A DNA stretch of 44,635 nt from an uncultured Spirochaetia bacterium. GTDB lineage: Bacteria > Spirochaetota > Brachyspiria > Brachyspirales > Brachyspiraceae. Of the stretch, positions 33,367 to 41,932 are shown one piece after another. The DNA is taken from NCBI GenBank assembly GCA_947038115.1, contig CAMQVF010000008.1, positions 1 through 44,635 of the forward strand. Direction: 5' to 3'. Both the position numbers and the translations under genes were made by a program. Each line of letters begins with the position of its first letter. The first letter of the stretch is position 1. The notes under the pieces were generated by a model. It was not told where the DNA came from, ran no database searches, and saw only the letters and a program-made list of their open reading frames with translations.

Positions 33367-34305
33367 ATGCTTATACTAAGTGGAACAGCTAATATCCCTT
33401 TATCTCAAAAGATAGTAGATAGGCTTGGCGTAAAACTGGCAGATATGCATATTCGTAGGTTTGCAGATGAGGAGATTTTTGTTCAGATTGAAGAGTCTGT
33501 ACGTGCTAAAGATGCCTACATTATACAGCCTACAGGGAAACCTTCTAATGAAAATCTAATGGAATTATTTTGTATAATAGATGCTTTGAAGAGGGCTGAT
33601 GCTGGACGTATTACAGCAGTTGTTCCTTATTATGGGTATTGTAGACAAGATAGGAAAAATGAGCCTCGTGTTCCAATTTCGGCAAAGTTGGTAGCTAATC
33701 TTATGACGGCCTCAGGGCTTGATAGGCTTTTGACTCTAGATTTGCATGCCGACCAGATTCAAGGATTTTTTGACATTCCTATTGTGCATATGCGTGCTCG
33801 TAATGTTTTTTTAGATAGGATAGAGACTCTTACTGAGTTAGACAAGAATAATATGGTTGTAGTTTCTCCCGATATCGGTGGAGTTGCTCGTGCTCGTGGG
33901 TTCGCTAAAAGTCTAAACTCTGATATAGCAATTATAGATAAAAGAAGAGATAGAGCTAATGAATGTGAAGTTATGAATATTATTGGAGATGTTTGCGGTA
34001 AAGACGTTGTTATAATTGACGACATCGCAGATACTGGTGGTACTTTGATTAATGCCGCCGTTGCTTTGAAAGAAAAGGGAGCGAATAAAATATTTATTTT
34101 TATTACTCATCCTGTTTTTTCTTATGATATTTATGAACGTATTAATGATAGTCTTATAGATAAACTTTTTGTTACAGATACCCTCGTTACCGACACCAAT
34201 AGGTTAGGTAGTAAAATAGAGGTTTTATCGGTTTCGTCTATAATCGCTGACGCTATACACTATGTACATAGAGGACTTTCTGTAAGTACAATTTTTGATA
34301 GATAA
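33367..34305 (+). CDS. prs: Ribose-phosphate pyrophosphokinase (PRPP synthetase)
   Basis: 312 aa from ATG at 33367, matching the family length. The frame is open back through the tRNA gene, but that extension cannot be real coding sequence. The enzyme makes PRPP from ribose 5-phosphate and ATP, the substrate for apt, pncB and the phosphoribosyltransferase at the window end. Motifs: FADEEIFVQIEESVR (about 37-51), the RQDRK-type flexible loop YYGYCRQDRKNEPRVPIS, TLDLHADQIQGFFDIP (about 125-140) and the PRPP loop VVIIDDIADTGGTL (about 215-228). It is probably co-transcribed with tRNA-Gln upstream and rplY and pth downstream. Confidence 0.95.
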   Translation: MLILSGTANIPLSQKIVDRLGVKLADMHIRRFADEEIFVQIEESVRAKDAYIIQPTGKPSNENLMELFCIIDALKRADAGRITAVVPYYGYCRQDRKNEPRVPISAKLVANLMTASGLDRLLTLDLHADQIQGFFDIPIVHMRARNVFLDRIETLTELDKNNMVVVSPDIGGVARARGFAKSLNSDIAIIDKRRDRANECEVMNIIGDVCGKDVVIIDDIADTGGTLINAAVALKEKGANKIFIFITHPVFSYDIYERINDSLIDKLFVTDTLVTDTNRLGSKIEVLSVSSIIADAIHYVHRGLSVSTIFDR

Positions 34306-34328
34306 TCTATTTATTTGAAGGAAAAATT

Positions 34329-34907
34329 ATGAATACAATTAAAGCAACTAAAAGAGATATACAGCAAAAAAGCACAGGTAAAGACTTAAAAAAGAATGGT
34401 TTTGCATTAGCGACTATTTATGGTCGTGGTAATGAACATTCATTGGCAGTCGATTTGAAGGCTTTTAATAAAGTTTTTTCTCGTGCTGGTAAACAAGAAA
34501 TTATTACTCTTGAAATTGAGGGAGAGGGTTCTAAAGAGGTTTTAGTTAAAGACTATCAACTTGATGGAATTAAAAGAACTATAAGACATATTGATTTTTA
34601 TGAAATCGATAGAACTAAAAAAATAAAAACAGTTGTACCTATTCACTTAGCAGGAACTCCAGAATCTGTTCGTTTAGCTCTAGGTGTTTTAGAACAAATT
34701 GAGCATCAGCTTTCTATTAGAGCATTTCCAGGATCTATTCCAAAAGAAGCAATTATTGATGTTAGTGCTCTTGAACTAGGACATAGTCTTCATGTAAGTG
34801 ATATTGTATTAGCTGAAGGTGTTGAAGCTATGGGCGATCATGCTAAAGCAGTTGTTACTATTACAGCAGTAGAAGTTGAGGCTGACGCTAAAGAAGAAAC
34901 TGCATAA
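34329..34907 (+). CDS. rplY: Ribosomal protein bL25 (Ctc, long form)
   Basis: 192 aa. The N-terminal 5S-rRNA-binding L25 domain (about 1-90, with LKKNGFALATIYGRG and KDYQLDGIKRTIRHIDFYEID) is followed by the TL5/Ctc C-terminal beta domain (about 95-185), as in non-enteric bacteria. GAAGGAAAAATT precedes the ATG. It lies 23 bases after prs and just before pth, a prs-ctc-pth order seen in many bacteria. Confidence 0.94.
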   Translation: MNTIKATKRDIQQKSTGKDLKKNGFALATIYGRGNEHSLAVDLKAFNKVFSRAGKQEIITLEIEGEGSKEVLVKDYQLDGIKRTIRHIDFYEIDRTKKIKTVVPIHLAGTPESVRLALGVLEQIEHQLSIRAFPGSIPKEAIIDVSALELGHSLHVSDIVLAEGVEAMGDHAKAVVTITAVEVEADAKEETA

Positions 34908-34911
34908 ATAT

Positions 34912-35535
34912 ATGATGAAATTAGTTATGGGTCTTGGTAATCCAGGAGAACAATATAAAAGCCACAGGCATAATGTTGGCTATATGATACTAGATCGTCT
35001 TGCTAAAAAACTTGATGTTGACTTAAATGTAAGAAAAAAGAAAACAGTTTTTGGGAAGGGGAAGCATGGTAAAATGGATTATCTTTTACTTAAGCCCTTA
35101 ACTTTTATGAATTTGTCAGGAGAGGCTGCTCTTTACATGGCGAGTTTTATGAAAATATCTGTTGAAGATATTATTGTTATATATGATGATATGAATATTC
35201 CTATAGGTTCATTTAAAGTGCAAGTTGGTGGTAGTGATGGTGGTCATAATGGTGTTAAGAGTATAGCTCAATCATTAAAAAGCGATAATTTTACAAGAAT
35301 TAGAGTAGGCATTGGACGTCCACCTCAAGGCGATGATGTTAGTGATTTCGTTTTATCACCTTTTTTGAAGTTAGAGCGTTGTAAGTTGCGAGCTATATTT
35401 GAAGATGTAGTTGAGTCATGCAAGGTTTCTTTACTTGAGTCACCAATTATTGCTATGAATAGATTTAATAAAAGAATTGCTTCTCAAAGTTTTGAGAATT
35501 GCGAAGATAATGACGACGATGATAGCTTAGTTTAA
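34912..35535 (+). CDS. pth: Peptidyl-tRNA hydrolase
   Basis: 207 aa from ATG at 34912 (a second in-frame ATG follows immediately at 34915); the frame is open further upstream inside rplY but the family N-terminus begins here. It recycles peptidyl-tRNA dropped from ribosomes. Signatures are KLVMGLGNPGEQYKSHRHNVGY (split; catalytic His at about residue 22), PLTFMNLSGEAA, and YDDMNIPIG...GGSDGGHNGVKSI with the conserved Asp, Asn and Gly. The C-terminal tail is acidic. The gap to rplY is 4 bases, without its own ribosome binding site. Confidence 0.94.
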   Translation: MMKLVMGLGNPGEQYKSHRHNVGYMILDRLAKKLDVDLNVRKKKTVFGKGKHGKMDYLLLKPLTFMNLSGEAALYMASFMKISVEDIIVIYDDMNIPIGSFKVQVGGSDGGHNGVKSIAQSLKSDNFTRIRVGIGRPPQGDDVSDFVLSPFLKLERCKLRAIFEDVVESCKVSLLESPIIAMNRFNKRIASQSFENCEDNDDDDSLV

Positions 35536-35538
35536 TTT

Positions 35539-36051
35539 TTATTTTATATTTATATTTATCGAACATTGATAATCATCAAGCATTATATTATAATACCCGC
35601 TTTCTAATTCTTTAAAGTATAATTTATTTGTTTTACTTATATTAGTTATTATTTTATCATTTTTTTCTATTGTTAATTTATTATTAATTTTGTGGACTAT
35701 TAGTTTAACATCATTAATACCCGCGTGTATTTCTATATTATTAAATGTATATATTTCTAAATTTTTATTTTCATTACTTCTAGCATCAAGTAGCGATAGT
35801 TTTGTAAATAAGAAAATATCTGTTATATGAAAAGCATCTTTTTTTTCTATTGTTATTCTAGCTTTGCTTTTAATTATATTTTTTTGAAGTGGAGAGTCTT
35901 TAATATTTTCCATATTTGATATATCAAGCTTGAGTGACAAAACATATTCTTGTAATTTAGTATCTGTTTTTAATATTTCTTTAAACTCATCGCTTGTTTT
36001 TTTGTTTTCAATAAATAATAAAATATCATTTTTGTACTTTTTATGCATCAT
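35539..36051 (-). CDS. Hypothetical protein, possible anti-sigma partner
   Basis: 170 aa, not recognised. Residues about 7-42 (NDILLFIENKKTSDEF..ILKTDTKLQEYVLSL) have the layout of the short helical anti-sigma N-terminal domain, without zinc ligands. The rest alternates beta strands (ARITIEKKDAF, LEIYTFNNIEIHAG, LIVHKINNKLTIEKNDKI) and has no membrane segment or signal peptide, so the protein would be cytoplasmic. The start overlaps the sigma-like gene by 4 bases (ATGA), as anti-sigma genes often do. The regulatory role is inferred from this arrangement. Confidence 0.65.
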   Translation of the reverse strand: MMHKKYKNDILLFIENKKTSDEFKEILKTDTKLQEYVLSLKLDISNMENIKDSPLQKNIIKSKARITIEKKDAFHITDIFLFTKLSLLDARSNENKNLEIYTFNNIEIHAGINDVKLIVHKINNKLTIEKNDKIITNISKTNKLYFKELESGYYNIMLDDYQCSININIK

Positions 36052-36908
36052 GCCAAATCCTTATTATCTATATTGAAATTATTTTTTAATTCTAATTTTA
36101 TTTTATTAATCACTTTTGTTATAATATTTTTTGATGCTTCAAATACTCCCGATAAAAAGCAATATGGAACAACAAGTCGGATATTATCAAGCCTATTTTT
36201 GTAGCATTCTTTTTTATAAACTAAGCTTTCTATCGATTTATTTTTTGACTTTAATTCTTCGATTTTTATATTTATATTTGTTATTCTATCTTGGTATTTA
36301 ATTATTTCATTATATTTGCTTAAATATGTGGCTCTCGCATTTTCGCAGATACGGCAAGAATCTTCATAGCTAATATTAAAATAATTCATGAGTATGTTTA
36401 TTATATGCGATATAAATAGCTCTAAATTATGAAGTGCGAATATTGTGATGTCTCTGTCATTATATATTTTATTAATATACTCTAAAATATCATTAGAAAT
36501 ATTTTTTATATAGTCATTATTCGAATCATTTTTCGAGGCGACAATATCATATAAAGTGAGTGAAGCATATGGGTCGAGGTATTTATCAAAAGATAATTCT
36601 TGTTTAATATCTTTATCTTTTCTTTTTTTCATGTCAATATAATTTAAATAGCTATTTTTTAATGTATATGTAAACCAAGTGATAAACTTAACATCTATTG
36701 GAGTATATTTTAGGATAATCTTTTCAATTCTTTCCAAATAATAAATATAAAAATCGATAGCTTTGTCATGGTCTAGTAGAAATATTTTTCTTGGATAATG
36801 ATAAATATAGTTTGAAAGATGTGCGATTATATCATTTAGAACTAGAGAGCTTCTACTCGTTTGATAAGCTAAAATATTTTTCTTTATAAAAGCGTCATCT
36901 ATAGCCAT
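36048..36908 (-). CDS. Highly divergent sigma-70/ECF-like protein
   Basis: 286 aa, Lys/Ile/Asn-rich. Residues about 35-95 resemble sigma region 2: YHYPRKIFLLDHDKAIDFYI (acidic, family-like D.A.DF), then KFITWFTYTLKNSYLNYID followed by basic KKRK, comparable to the F.tWLy.I.rN..iD..R.rkR of ECF factors. Residues about 150-205 could be region 4 (FNISYEDSCRICENARATYLSKY). A helical extension of about 80 residues with a coiled coil follows. It lies between a DciA-like gene and a small protein overlapping by 4 bases. The sigma assignment is tentative; no profile hit can be checked here. Confidence 0.6.
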   Translation of the reverse strand: MAIDDAFIKKNILAYQTSRSSLVLNDIIAHLSNYIYHYPRKIFLLDHDKAIDFYIYYLERIEKIILKYTPIDVKFITWFTYTLKNSYLNYIDMKKRKDKDIKQELSFDKYLDPYASLTLYDIVASKNDSNNDYIKNISNDILEYINKIYNDRDITIFALHNLELFISHIINILMNYFNISYEDSCRICENARATYLSKYNEIIKYQDRITNINIKIEELKSKNKSIESLVYKKECYKNRLDNIRLVVPYCFLSGVFEASKNIITKVINKIKLELKNNFNIDNKDLA

Positions 36909-36916
36909 ATAATTTT

Positions 36917-37381
36917 TTAGTCTCCATTTTTAATGCATTCTATTTTTAATATATTAGCAAATTTTTCTTTTATTAGACTATCTTCGATATCAGATACTTT
37001 CATGACATCATCAATCCATTTATTTTCATTTTCGGTCATATCTCTAGACTCTATTTTTTTTATTATATTTTGATATTCACTATTATTTTTTTCTATAGTT
37101 CCAATTTGTGTTCTTAATGAAGTGACTTCTATCGATAAATGTTTTCTAATATTCTTAAATATTTGAATTTGTTTCATTAGTATTTCATTTGCCCAAGCAC
37201 TATCTTTCACTTTTATTGTGAGTGTATTATTAAGATAGAATGCAGGATGGCATATACTCGATAAAGTTTCGCCTACAATTTGTTCCCATTGCTCTGAGAT
37301 TTTTATATAACATATTAAATTATAGTTTCCTCGATAGTTTCTACTTGAAAACTCATTTAATATATTTTTGACTGTAAACAT
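36917..37381 (-). CDS. DciA-like (DUF721) protein
   Basis: 154 aa. The N-terminal 85 residues match the DUF721/DciA pattern: KISEQWEQIVGETLSSICHPAFYLNNTLTIKVKDSAWANEI (about 27-67, split) with the W..IVG and L.V.V.SS.WA features. DciA proteins interact with the replicative helicase DnaB and are the common loader in bacteria lacking DnaC/DnaI. The C-terminal part is charged and variable. GGAA lies three bases before the ATG. It is first in the operon with the sigma-like gene. Confidence 0.8.
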   Translation of the reverse strand: MFTVKNILNEFSSRNYRGNYNLICYIKISEQWEQIVGETLSSICHPAFYLNNTLTIKVKDSAWANEILMKQIQIFKNIRKHLSIEVTSLRTQIGTIEKNNSEYQNIIKKIESRDMTENENKWIDDVMKVSDIEDSLIKEKFANILKIECIKNGD

Positions 37382-37437
37382 AAATTCCTCTAAATTTTTA
37401 TAGATACTCCGAATCTAGTAGTTAATCTAGTTTTTTA

Positions 37438-37466
37438 ATTGTATAATAGACTGTAAAATTTGACAA
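37438..37466 (-). promoter_or_regulatory. Promoter of the dciA-sigma-like operon
   Basis: On the minus strand TTGTCA (37466-37461), 17-base spacer, TACAAT (37443-37438). The leader contains CTAGATT twice, 13 bases apart. Confidence 0.5.
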
Positions 37467-37500
37467 TATCTAATCTTTAAATAGACTTAAAAATATAAAC

Positions 37501-37529
37501 TTGAAAAACATAGAAAATATGATTATAAT
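37501..37529 (+). promoter_or_regulatory. Promoter of the dehydrogenase-HPr-permease operon
   Basis: TTGAAA (37501-37506), exact 17-base spacer, TATAAT (37524-37529). The start would be near 37536 and the GGGAG ribosome binding site follows. Confidence 0.65.
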
Positions 37530-37566
37530 AGAGTAGTATGTTAATAAAAAATTGGGAGTATTATTT

Positions 37567-38520
37567 ATGGAAAAACTTAAGGTTGTGGTTCTTGATGGAT
37601 ACAATTTAAATCCTGGTGATAACCCTTGGACAGATGTTGCATCTATTTGTAATTTAGATGTTTATGATAGAAGTTCAGAAAGTGAGATTTTTGAAAGGGC
37701 TTCTGATGCTTGGGGAATACTTATAAGTAAAGTTGTTATGACTAAAGAAATTATGAGTAAATTACCAAATCTTAAATATATAGGTGTTTTAGCCACTGGT
37801 TTTAATATGATAGATATTGCAGCCGCTAAAGAACTTGGAATAACAGTTACTAATGTGCGGGCATATGGCCCTCAGTCGGTGGCTCAACTTGTAATGGGTT
37901 TTATACTTTCATATTCATTTAGAATTCCTGAACATAATAAACAAGTGCATGATGGCGATTGGGTTAAATCACCTGACTTCTCATTCTATTCACATACTTT
38001 ATATGAACTTGATAATAAGACAATTGGTATTTTTGGATATGGGGACATCGGTAAACAAGTGGCTAAAATGGCTAAAGGTTTTGGAATGAATGTTATAGTT
38101 CATTCTCGCAGTAAAAAGGATGGGGTTGAAAATGTTAGTTTAGATGAATTATTTTCTAAATCAGATTTTATCTCATTAAATTGTCCTCTAAATACTGAGA
38201 CTCAAGGAGTTGTAAATAAAGCTTTACTTTCTAAAATGAAGAAGACTGCATTTTTGGTAAACACATCGAGAGGTGCTGTTATAGTTGAAGAAGACCTAGC
38301 CTATGCTTTAAATAATGATATGATTGCAGGTGCAGGAGTTGATGTTTTATCGGTTGAACCTCCGAAAGCTGACAATCCATTACTGACTGCCAAAAACTGC
38401 TATATTACTCCTCATTTTGCAGGCGGTACTATTGAAGCACGCACTAGACTTATGAAAATGGTGTATGAAAATTTAAAAGCATTTTTGGACAACAATCCTA
38501 AAAATGTATTAACTAATTAA
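37567..38520 (+). CDS. D-2-hydroxyacid dehydrogenase, glycerate/hydroxypyruvate type
   Basis: 317 aa from ATG at 37567, preceded by GGGAG at eight bases; the frame is open five codons further back but lies in the ribosome binding site. The Rossmann motif is GIFGYGDIGKQVA (about 150-162). The catalytic triad is Arg in VNTSRGAVI, Glu in VLSVEPPKADNPLL and His in ITPHFAGG. The pattern fits the HprA/glycerate dehydrogenase branch (NAD-dependent, glycerate to hydroxypyruvate) rather than SerA or D-lactate dehydrogenase, but substrate is not certain. It is followed by an HPr-like gene and a GntP permease. Confidence 0.88.
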   Translation: MEKLKVVVLDGYNLNPGDNPWTDVASICNLDVYDRSSESEIFERASDAWGILISKVVMTKEIMSKLPNLKYIGVLATGFNMIDIAAAKELGITVTNVRAYGPQSVAQLVMGFILSYSFRIPEHNKQVHDGDWVKSPDFSFYSHTLYELDNKTIGIFGYGDIGKQVAKMAKGFGMNVIVHSRSKKDGVENVSLDELFSKSDFISLNCPLNTETQGVVNKALLSKMKKTAFLVNTSRGAVIVEEDLAYALNNDMIAGAGVDVLSVEPPKADNPLLTAKNCYITPHFAGGTIEARTRLMKMVYENLKAFLDNNPKNVLTN

Positions 38521-38534
38521 TTGGATAGGAAATT

Positions 38535-38849
38535 ATGACATTAACAAATTTTGTAACAATAAAAAGTAAAAATGGAATGCATTTAAGGCCTGCGGGTATT
38601 TTATCGCAAATTGCTAGTAAGAGCGATTATTATGATATTGGTATATTTCTTCTTTACGATGGAATAAGAGCTGATGCTAAAAGTGTATTTAATGTAATGG
38701 GGCTTGGTGCTTTTTATGGAGCGAGCCTTCTTTTAGAAGTTGAGTATGAAGAAAAAGATTCAGATATTGCACATAAAGCATTTGAGGATCTTAATGAGTT
38801 TTTCGAGAGCGGATATCAAAACGCAGAGGTCCCTGATGACTCTAAATAG
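38535..38849 (+). CDS. HPr-like phosphocarrier protein
   Basis: 104 aa, about 15 longer than usual HPr owing to an acidic C-terminal tail. The phosphorylatable histidine is in KNGMHLRPAG (His at about 16) and the regulatory serine position is kept in DAKSVFNVMGLGA (about 51). HPr carries phosphate from enzyme I to PTS permeases, or with Ser-P acts in carbon regulation. No other PTS gene is nearby; here it sits between a hydroxyacid dehydrogenase and a non-PTS permease, so a regulatory role is plausible. AGGA precedes the ATG by six bases. Confidence 0.88.
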   Translation: MTLTNFVTIKSKNGMHLRPAGILSQIASKSDYYDIGIFLLYDGIRADAKSVFNVMGLGAFYGASLLLEVEYEEKDSDIAHKAFEDLNEFFESGYQNAEVPDDSK

Positions 38850-38893
38850 TTTATCCTAATTAATTTTCAATAGTTGAAATAAAAGGTGTATTA

Positions 38894-40297
38894 ATGTTTT
38901 TTGACAGTAATGCCGTTATGGCGATAGTTCTCATTCTTGCGATTGGTATGGTAATGTTCCTAACAATAAAGCTTAAGGTTCATCCATTCATTGCTATGTT
39001 GCTCGCATCATTCTTTGTTGCGTTCACTTTATACGTGCCTTCAGGTTCTATTAGCACCCCCAATTATGTAACTGATGTATCAACTTTAATAGGAAGTGGA
39101 TTTGGATATGTTCTTTCAAGTATTGGTATTATTATCGTACTTGGTAGCATCATAGGTACAATTTTAGAGATGTCGGGTGCTGCTATAAAAATGGGTGAAG
39201 TGGTTATAAGAATAGTTGGCAGAACACATCCTGCATTAGCGATGAATATGTTGGGTTTTTTAGTAGCTATTCCAGTATTTTCCGATTCGGGATATTTAAT
39301 TCTGACCCCACTTAGAAAAGCAGTATCTCAAAGAACAGGAGCATCTCCAGTAGCTTTGTCGATAGCATTATCTACAGGGCTTTATGCTTCTCATGTTTTT
39401 ATACCGCCGACTCCGGGTCCTGTCGTTATGATTTCAGACTTTGGTTTGGGCAATAGCTTACTTTTAGTTATTGTTATTGGTCTTATAGTAGCGATACCGA
39501 CATCTTTAGTTGGAATGCTTTATGGTATTTTTATAGCGAAATATATAAAACCTCCTAAGGCTATTAAAAAATCTCATATATCTTATGAAACTTTAGTTAC
39601 AGAATTGGGAGATTTACCATCAGCTTGGAAGTCATTTATGCCAATATTAGCACCTATTATTTTTATGGCACTAGGTTCTATAGCGAGAGTTCAAGACGCT
39701 CCATTTCAGATTGAGTGGATAAGAAATACATTTATATTTTTAGGTGACCCAGCGACAGCTCTTTTCGCAGGTTTTTTATTTTCACTTCTTTTACTTAAGG
39801 GAGCTAAAATTGAGGTGTTATCGATGTGGGTTAGTGAGGGTGTTCACTCGGCGGGGTCAATACTTGCAATAGCTGGAGCATCGGGTGCATTTGCTCAAGT
39901 TTTAAAGTCTACTAATATTATTGGTTCTATTTCTGAATTGAGTGGGTTATTTTCACATGGTAGTAGCTTTGGTTTATTACTACCATTTTTTGTTGCGTCT
40001 ATTATTAAAATATCTTTAGGATCATCAACTATAGCGATAGTAACAGTATCAAACCTATTCGCACCACTACTTGTAGAAATGGGTTATGTTTCCAATATAT
40101 CTCATGTATTATTTATGATGTCTATTGGCGCTGGTTCTATGATAGCTTCTCATGCTAATGATAGTTATTTTTGGATAGTCGTTGAACTTTCAGGTATGAG
40201 TGTTCATGATGCGTATAAAGCTAGAACAATTGCTACGGCTCTTCAAGGTATAGTTGCGATGATTATAGTTTCAATTTTGTCATCGTTCTTAATGTAA
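38894..40297 (+). CDS. GntP-family permease (gluconate/glycerate/hydroxyacid)
   Basis: 467 aa with about 12-14 membrane segments. The GntP family pattern is clear: KVHPFIAMLLASFFVAF (about 28-44), GFGYVLSSIGIIIVLGSIIG, FSDSGYLILTPLRKAVS and FIPPTPGPV (about 171-179), and a late GAGSMIASHANDSYFWIV. The family imports gluconate, glycerate or related hydroxyacids with protons. The upstream dehydrogenase suggests glycerate or a similar 2-hydroxyacid. It ends 16 bases before dut, which seems to be read from the same transcript. Confidence 0.92.
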   Translation: MFFDSNAVMAIVLILAIGMVMFLTIKLKVHPFIAMLLASFFVAFTLYVPSGSISTPNYVTDVSTLIGSGFGYVLSSIGIIIVLGSIIGTILEMSGAAIKMGEVVIRIVGRTHPALAMNMLGFLVAIPVFSDSGYLILTPLRKAVSQRTGASPVALSIALSTGLYASHVFIPPTPGPVVMISDFGLGNSLLLVIVIGLIVAIPTSLVGMLYGIFIAKYIKPPKAIKKSHISYETLVTELGDLPSAWKSFMPILAPIIFMALGSIARVQDAPFQIEWIRNTFIFLGDPATALFAGFLFSLLLLKGAKIEVLSMWVSEGVHSAGSILAIAGASGAFAQVLKSTNIIGSISELSGLFSHGSSFGLLLPFFVASIIKISLGSSTIAIVTVSNLFAPLLVEMGYVSNISHVLFMMSIGAGSMIASHANDSYFWIVVELSGMSVHDAYKARTIATALQGIVAMIIVSILSSFLM

Positions 40298-40313
40298 TAA
40301 GGGTTTTGAAATA

Positions 40314-40754
40314 ATGTTAAAAGTTAAAATAATAAATAAATCTCGAAACCCATTGCCTAAATATCAGAGTTTAGGAGCTTCTGCTTTAGATTTATATGCC
40401 GATTTAGAGAGCCCAATAGAAGTTAAAAAAAATGATATTCTATTAATTCCTACTGGAATATATATTGAAATTCCTGATGGCTATGAGGCACAAATAAGAA
40501 GTAGAAGTGGGCTTGCATTAAATCACGGTCTTTTCTGTTTAAACTCACCAGGGACAGTTGATAGCGATTATAGAGGTGAAATTAAAATTATACTTGCATC
40601 GTTTTCTGATAAAGTATTTACTATTCAAAATGGCGATAGAGTTGCACAAATTGTTTTTTCGAAAATAGAAAAGATTGAGTTTGAAGAAGTTAGCAGTTTA
40701 GAAGATTCACAAAGAAGCAGTGCTGGCTTTGGAAGTAGCGGAATTAACAATTAA
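40314..40754 (+). CDS. dut: Deoxyuridine 5'-triphosphate nucleotidohydrolase
   Basis: 146 aa, normal length for the homotrimeric enzyme. It hydrolyses dUTP to dUMP, keeping uracil out of DNA. The five motifs are visible: SALDLYADLE (I), RSRSGLA (II), GTVDSDYRGEI (III, catalytic Asp), GDRVAQIVF (IV) and SSAGFGSSG (V, the arm closing the active site). It is the last gene before a terminator. Confidence 0.96.
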   Translation: MLKVKIINKSRNPLPKYQSLGASALDLYADLESPIEVKKNDILLIPTGIYIEIPDGYEAQIRSRSGLALNHGLFCLNSPGTVDSDYRGEIKIILASFSDKVFTIQNGDRVAQIVFSKIEKIEFEEVSSLEDSQRSSAGFGSSGINN

Positions 40755-40756
40755 TG

Positions 40757-40790
40757 ATTAATGATTATTCGATTATTAATTGTATTTTTT
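40757..40790 (+). terminator. Terminator after dut
   Basis: ATTAATGAT (40757-40765) pairs with ATTATTAAT (40772-40780) with one G-U pair, followed by TGTATTTTTT. Confidence 0.65.
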
Positions 40791-40793
40791 AAG

Positions 40794-40822
40794 TTGAAAA
40801 TATTTATTATTTAATATAGAAT
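40794..40822 (+). promoter_or_regulatory. Promoter of pheS-pheT
   Basis: TTGAAA (40794-40799), 17-base spacer, TAGAAT (40817-40822). The start near 40829 rules out the upstream ATG at 40821 as the pheS start. The leader is only about 40 bases, with no T-box or attenuator. Confidence 0.6.
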
Positions 40823-40868
40823 GCAATATTGTGGTTTTAGTAATATTTCGTTTATTTTAGGAAGTTTT

Positions 40869-41891
40869 ATGACAGATGATATTTTAGAGATATATAATTC
40901 AGTGAAAGTAAGTATAGATGAAGCGAATTCTCAATCTGATTTAGATGAAATTCGAGTATCTATGCTCGGACGTAAGGGTTTAATTACAGATAAGCTTAAA
41001 GGCATGTCTTTAATTACTGACTTAGAAGAAAAGAAGTTACTTGGTAAATCTATAAATGAAGTTAAAAATTTTATAGAAGAACAACTTTCATCGAAGCGAT
41101 CTGCTTTTAGTGAAAAGGACTTTTTGGAATCGCTAAAAAAAACACATGTAGATATTACCCTCCCTGGTAGACAACCTAGCGTGGGTGCTATAAATATTCT
41201 CACTCAAGTTGAAGAAGAAATAGTTTCTATATTTAATTCTATAGGCTTTGGAGTTGCTGAAGGTTTTGAACTTGATGATGATTATCACAATTTTGAGGCT
41301 TTAAATATTCCTTATTATCACCCAGCTAGAGATAGCCATGATACATTTTATGTTTCAGATAATAGGCTTATTCGAACGCATACATCTGGAATGCAAATCA
41401 GACTTATGAAAGATATTAAACCACCAATTGCAGCAATTTCTCCGGGTAAAGTCGGCAGAAGAGATGCTATTGATGCAAAACATTCACCAGTGTTTCATCA
41501 AGTGGAAGGTTTTTTAGTTGATAAAAATGTTAGTTTTAATGACCTTAAAGGTATTTTAGAATTATTTTGTCAAAGAATATTTGGATCACGAACACAAATA
41601 AGACTACGACCTGACTTTTTCCCTTTTGTAGAACCGGGTGCCGACTTAAGTGCCACTTGTGTTGTTTGTAAAGGAGTTGGTTGTAAAACTTGTGGATATG
41701 AAGGTTGGATTGAACTTATGGGTGCTGGTATGATTCACCCTAATGTATTTGAGCATGTCGGTTATGACCCGAAGGTTTATAGCGGTTTGGCTTTCGGAAT
41801 GGGAGTTGAGCGAATTGCAATGCTTAAATATGGAATAACTGATATAAGAATGTTTTATGAGAATGATATTAGTTTTCTTAAACAGTGGTAA
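40869..41891 (+). CDS. pheS: Phenylalanine-tRNA ligase alpha subunit
   Basis: 340 aa from ATG at 40869 with GGAAG four bases upstream; the frame's first ATG lies inside the promoter. PheS carries the class II catalytic core. Motif 1-2 region: HPARDSHDTFYVSDN and RTHTSGMQIRLM; VFHQVEGFLVDK; motif 3: GLAFGMGVERIAMLKYGI (C-terminus). A helical coiled-coil tRNA-binding arm occupies about residues 1-85. An insertion with four cysteines (CVVCKGVGCKTCG, about 262-274) suggests a zinc-binding loop, which is found in many bacterial PheS. It pairs with pheT. Confidence 0.96.
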   Translation: MTDDILEIYNSVKVSIDEANSQSDLDEIRVSMLGRKGLITDKLKGMSLITDLEEKKLLGKSINEVKNFIEEQLSSKRSAFSEKDFLESLKKTHVDITLPGRQPSVGAINILTQVEEEIVSIFNSIGFGVAEGFELDDDYHNFEALNIPYYHPARDSHDTFYVSDNRLIRTHTSGMQIRLMKDIKPPIAAISPGKVGRRDAIDAKHSPVFHQVEGFLVDKNVSFNDLKGILELFCQRIFGSRTQIRLRPDFFPFVEPGADLSATCVVCKGVGCKTCGYEGWIELMGAGMIHPNVFEHVGYDPKVYSGLAFGMGVERIAMLKYGITDIRMFYENDISFLKQW

Positions 41892-41932
41892 TAGTAATAG
41901 TTGATGTTTCAATTTATAAGGAAATTTGTTAA

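Noticed and set aside
40821-40868. Upstream ATG as the pheS start
   Set aside because: It overlaps the -10 box of the promoter and has no ribosome binding site; ATG at 40869 has GGAAG.
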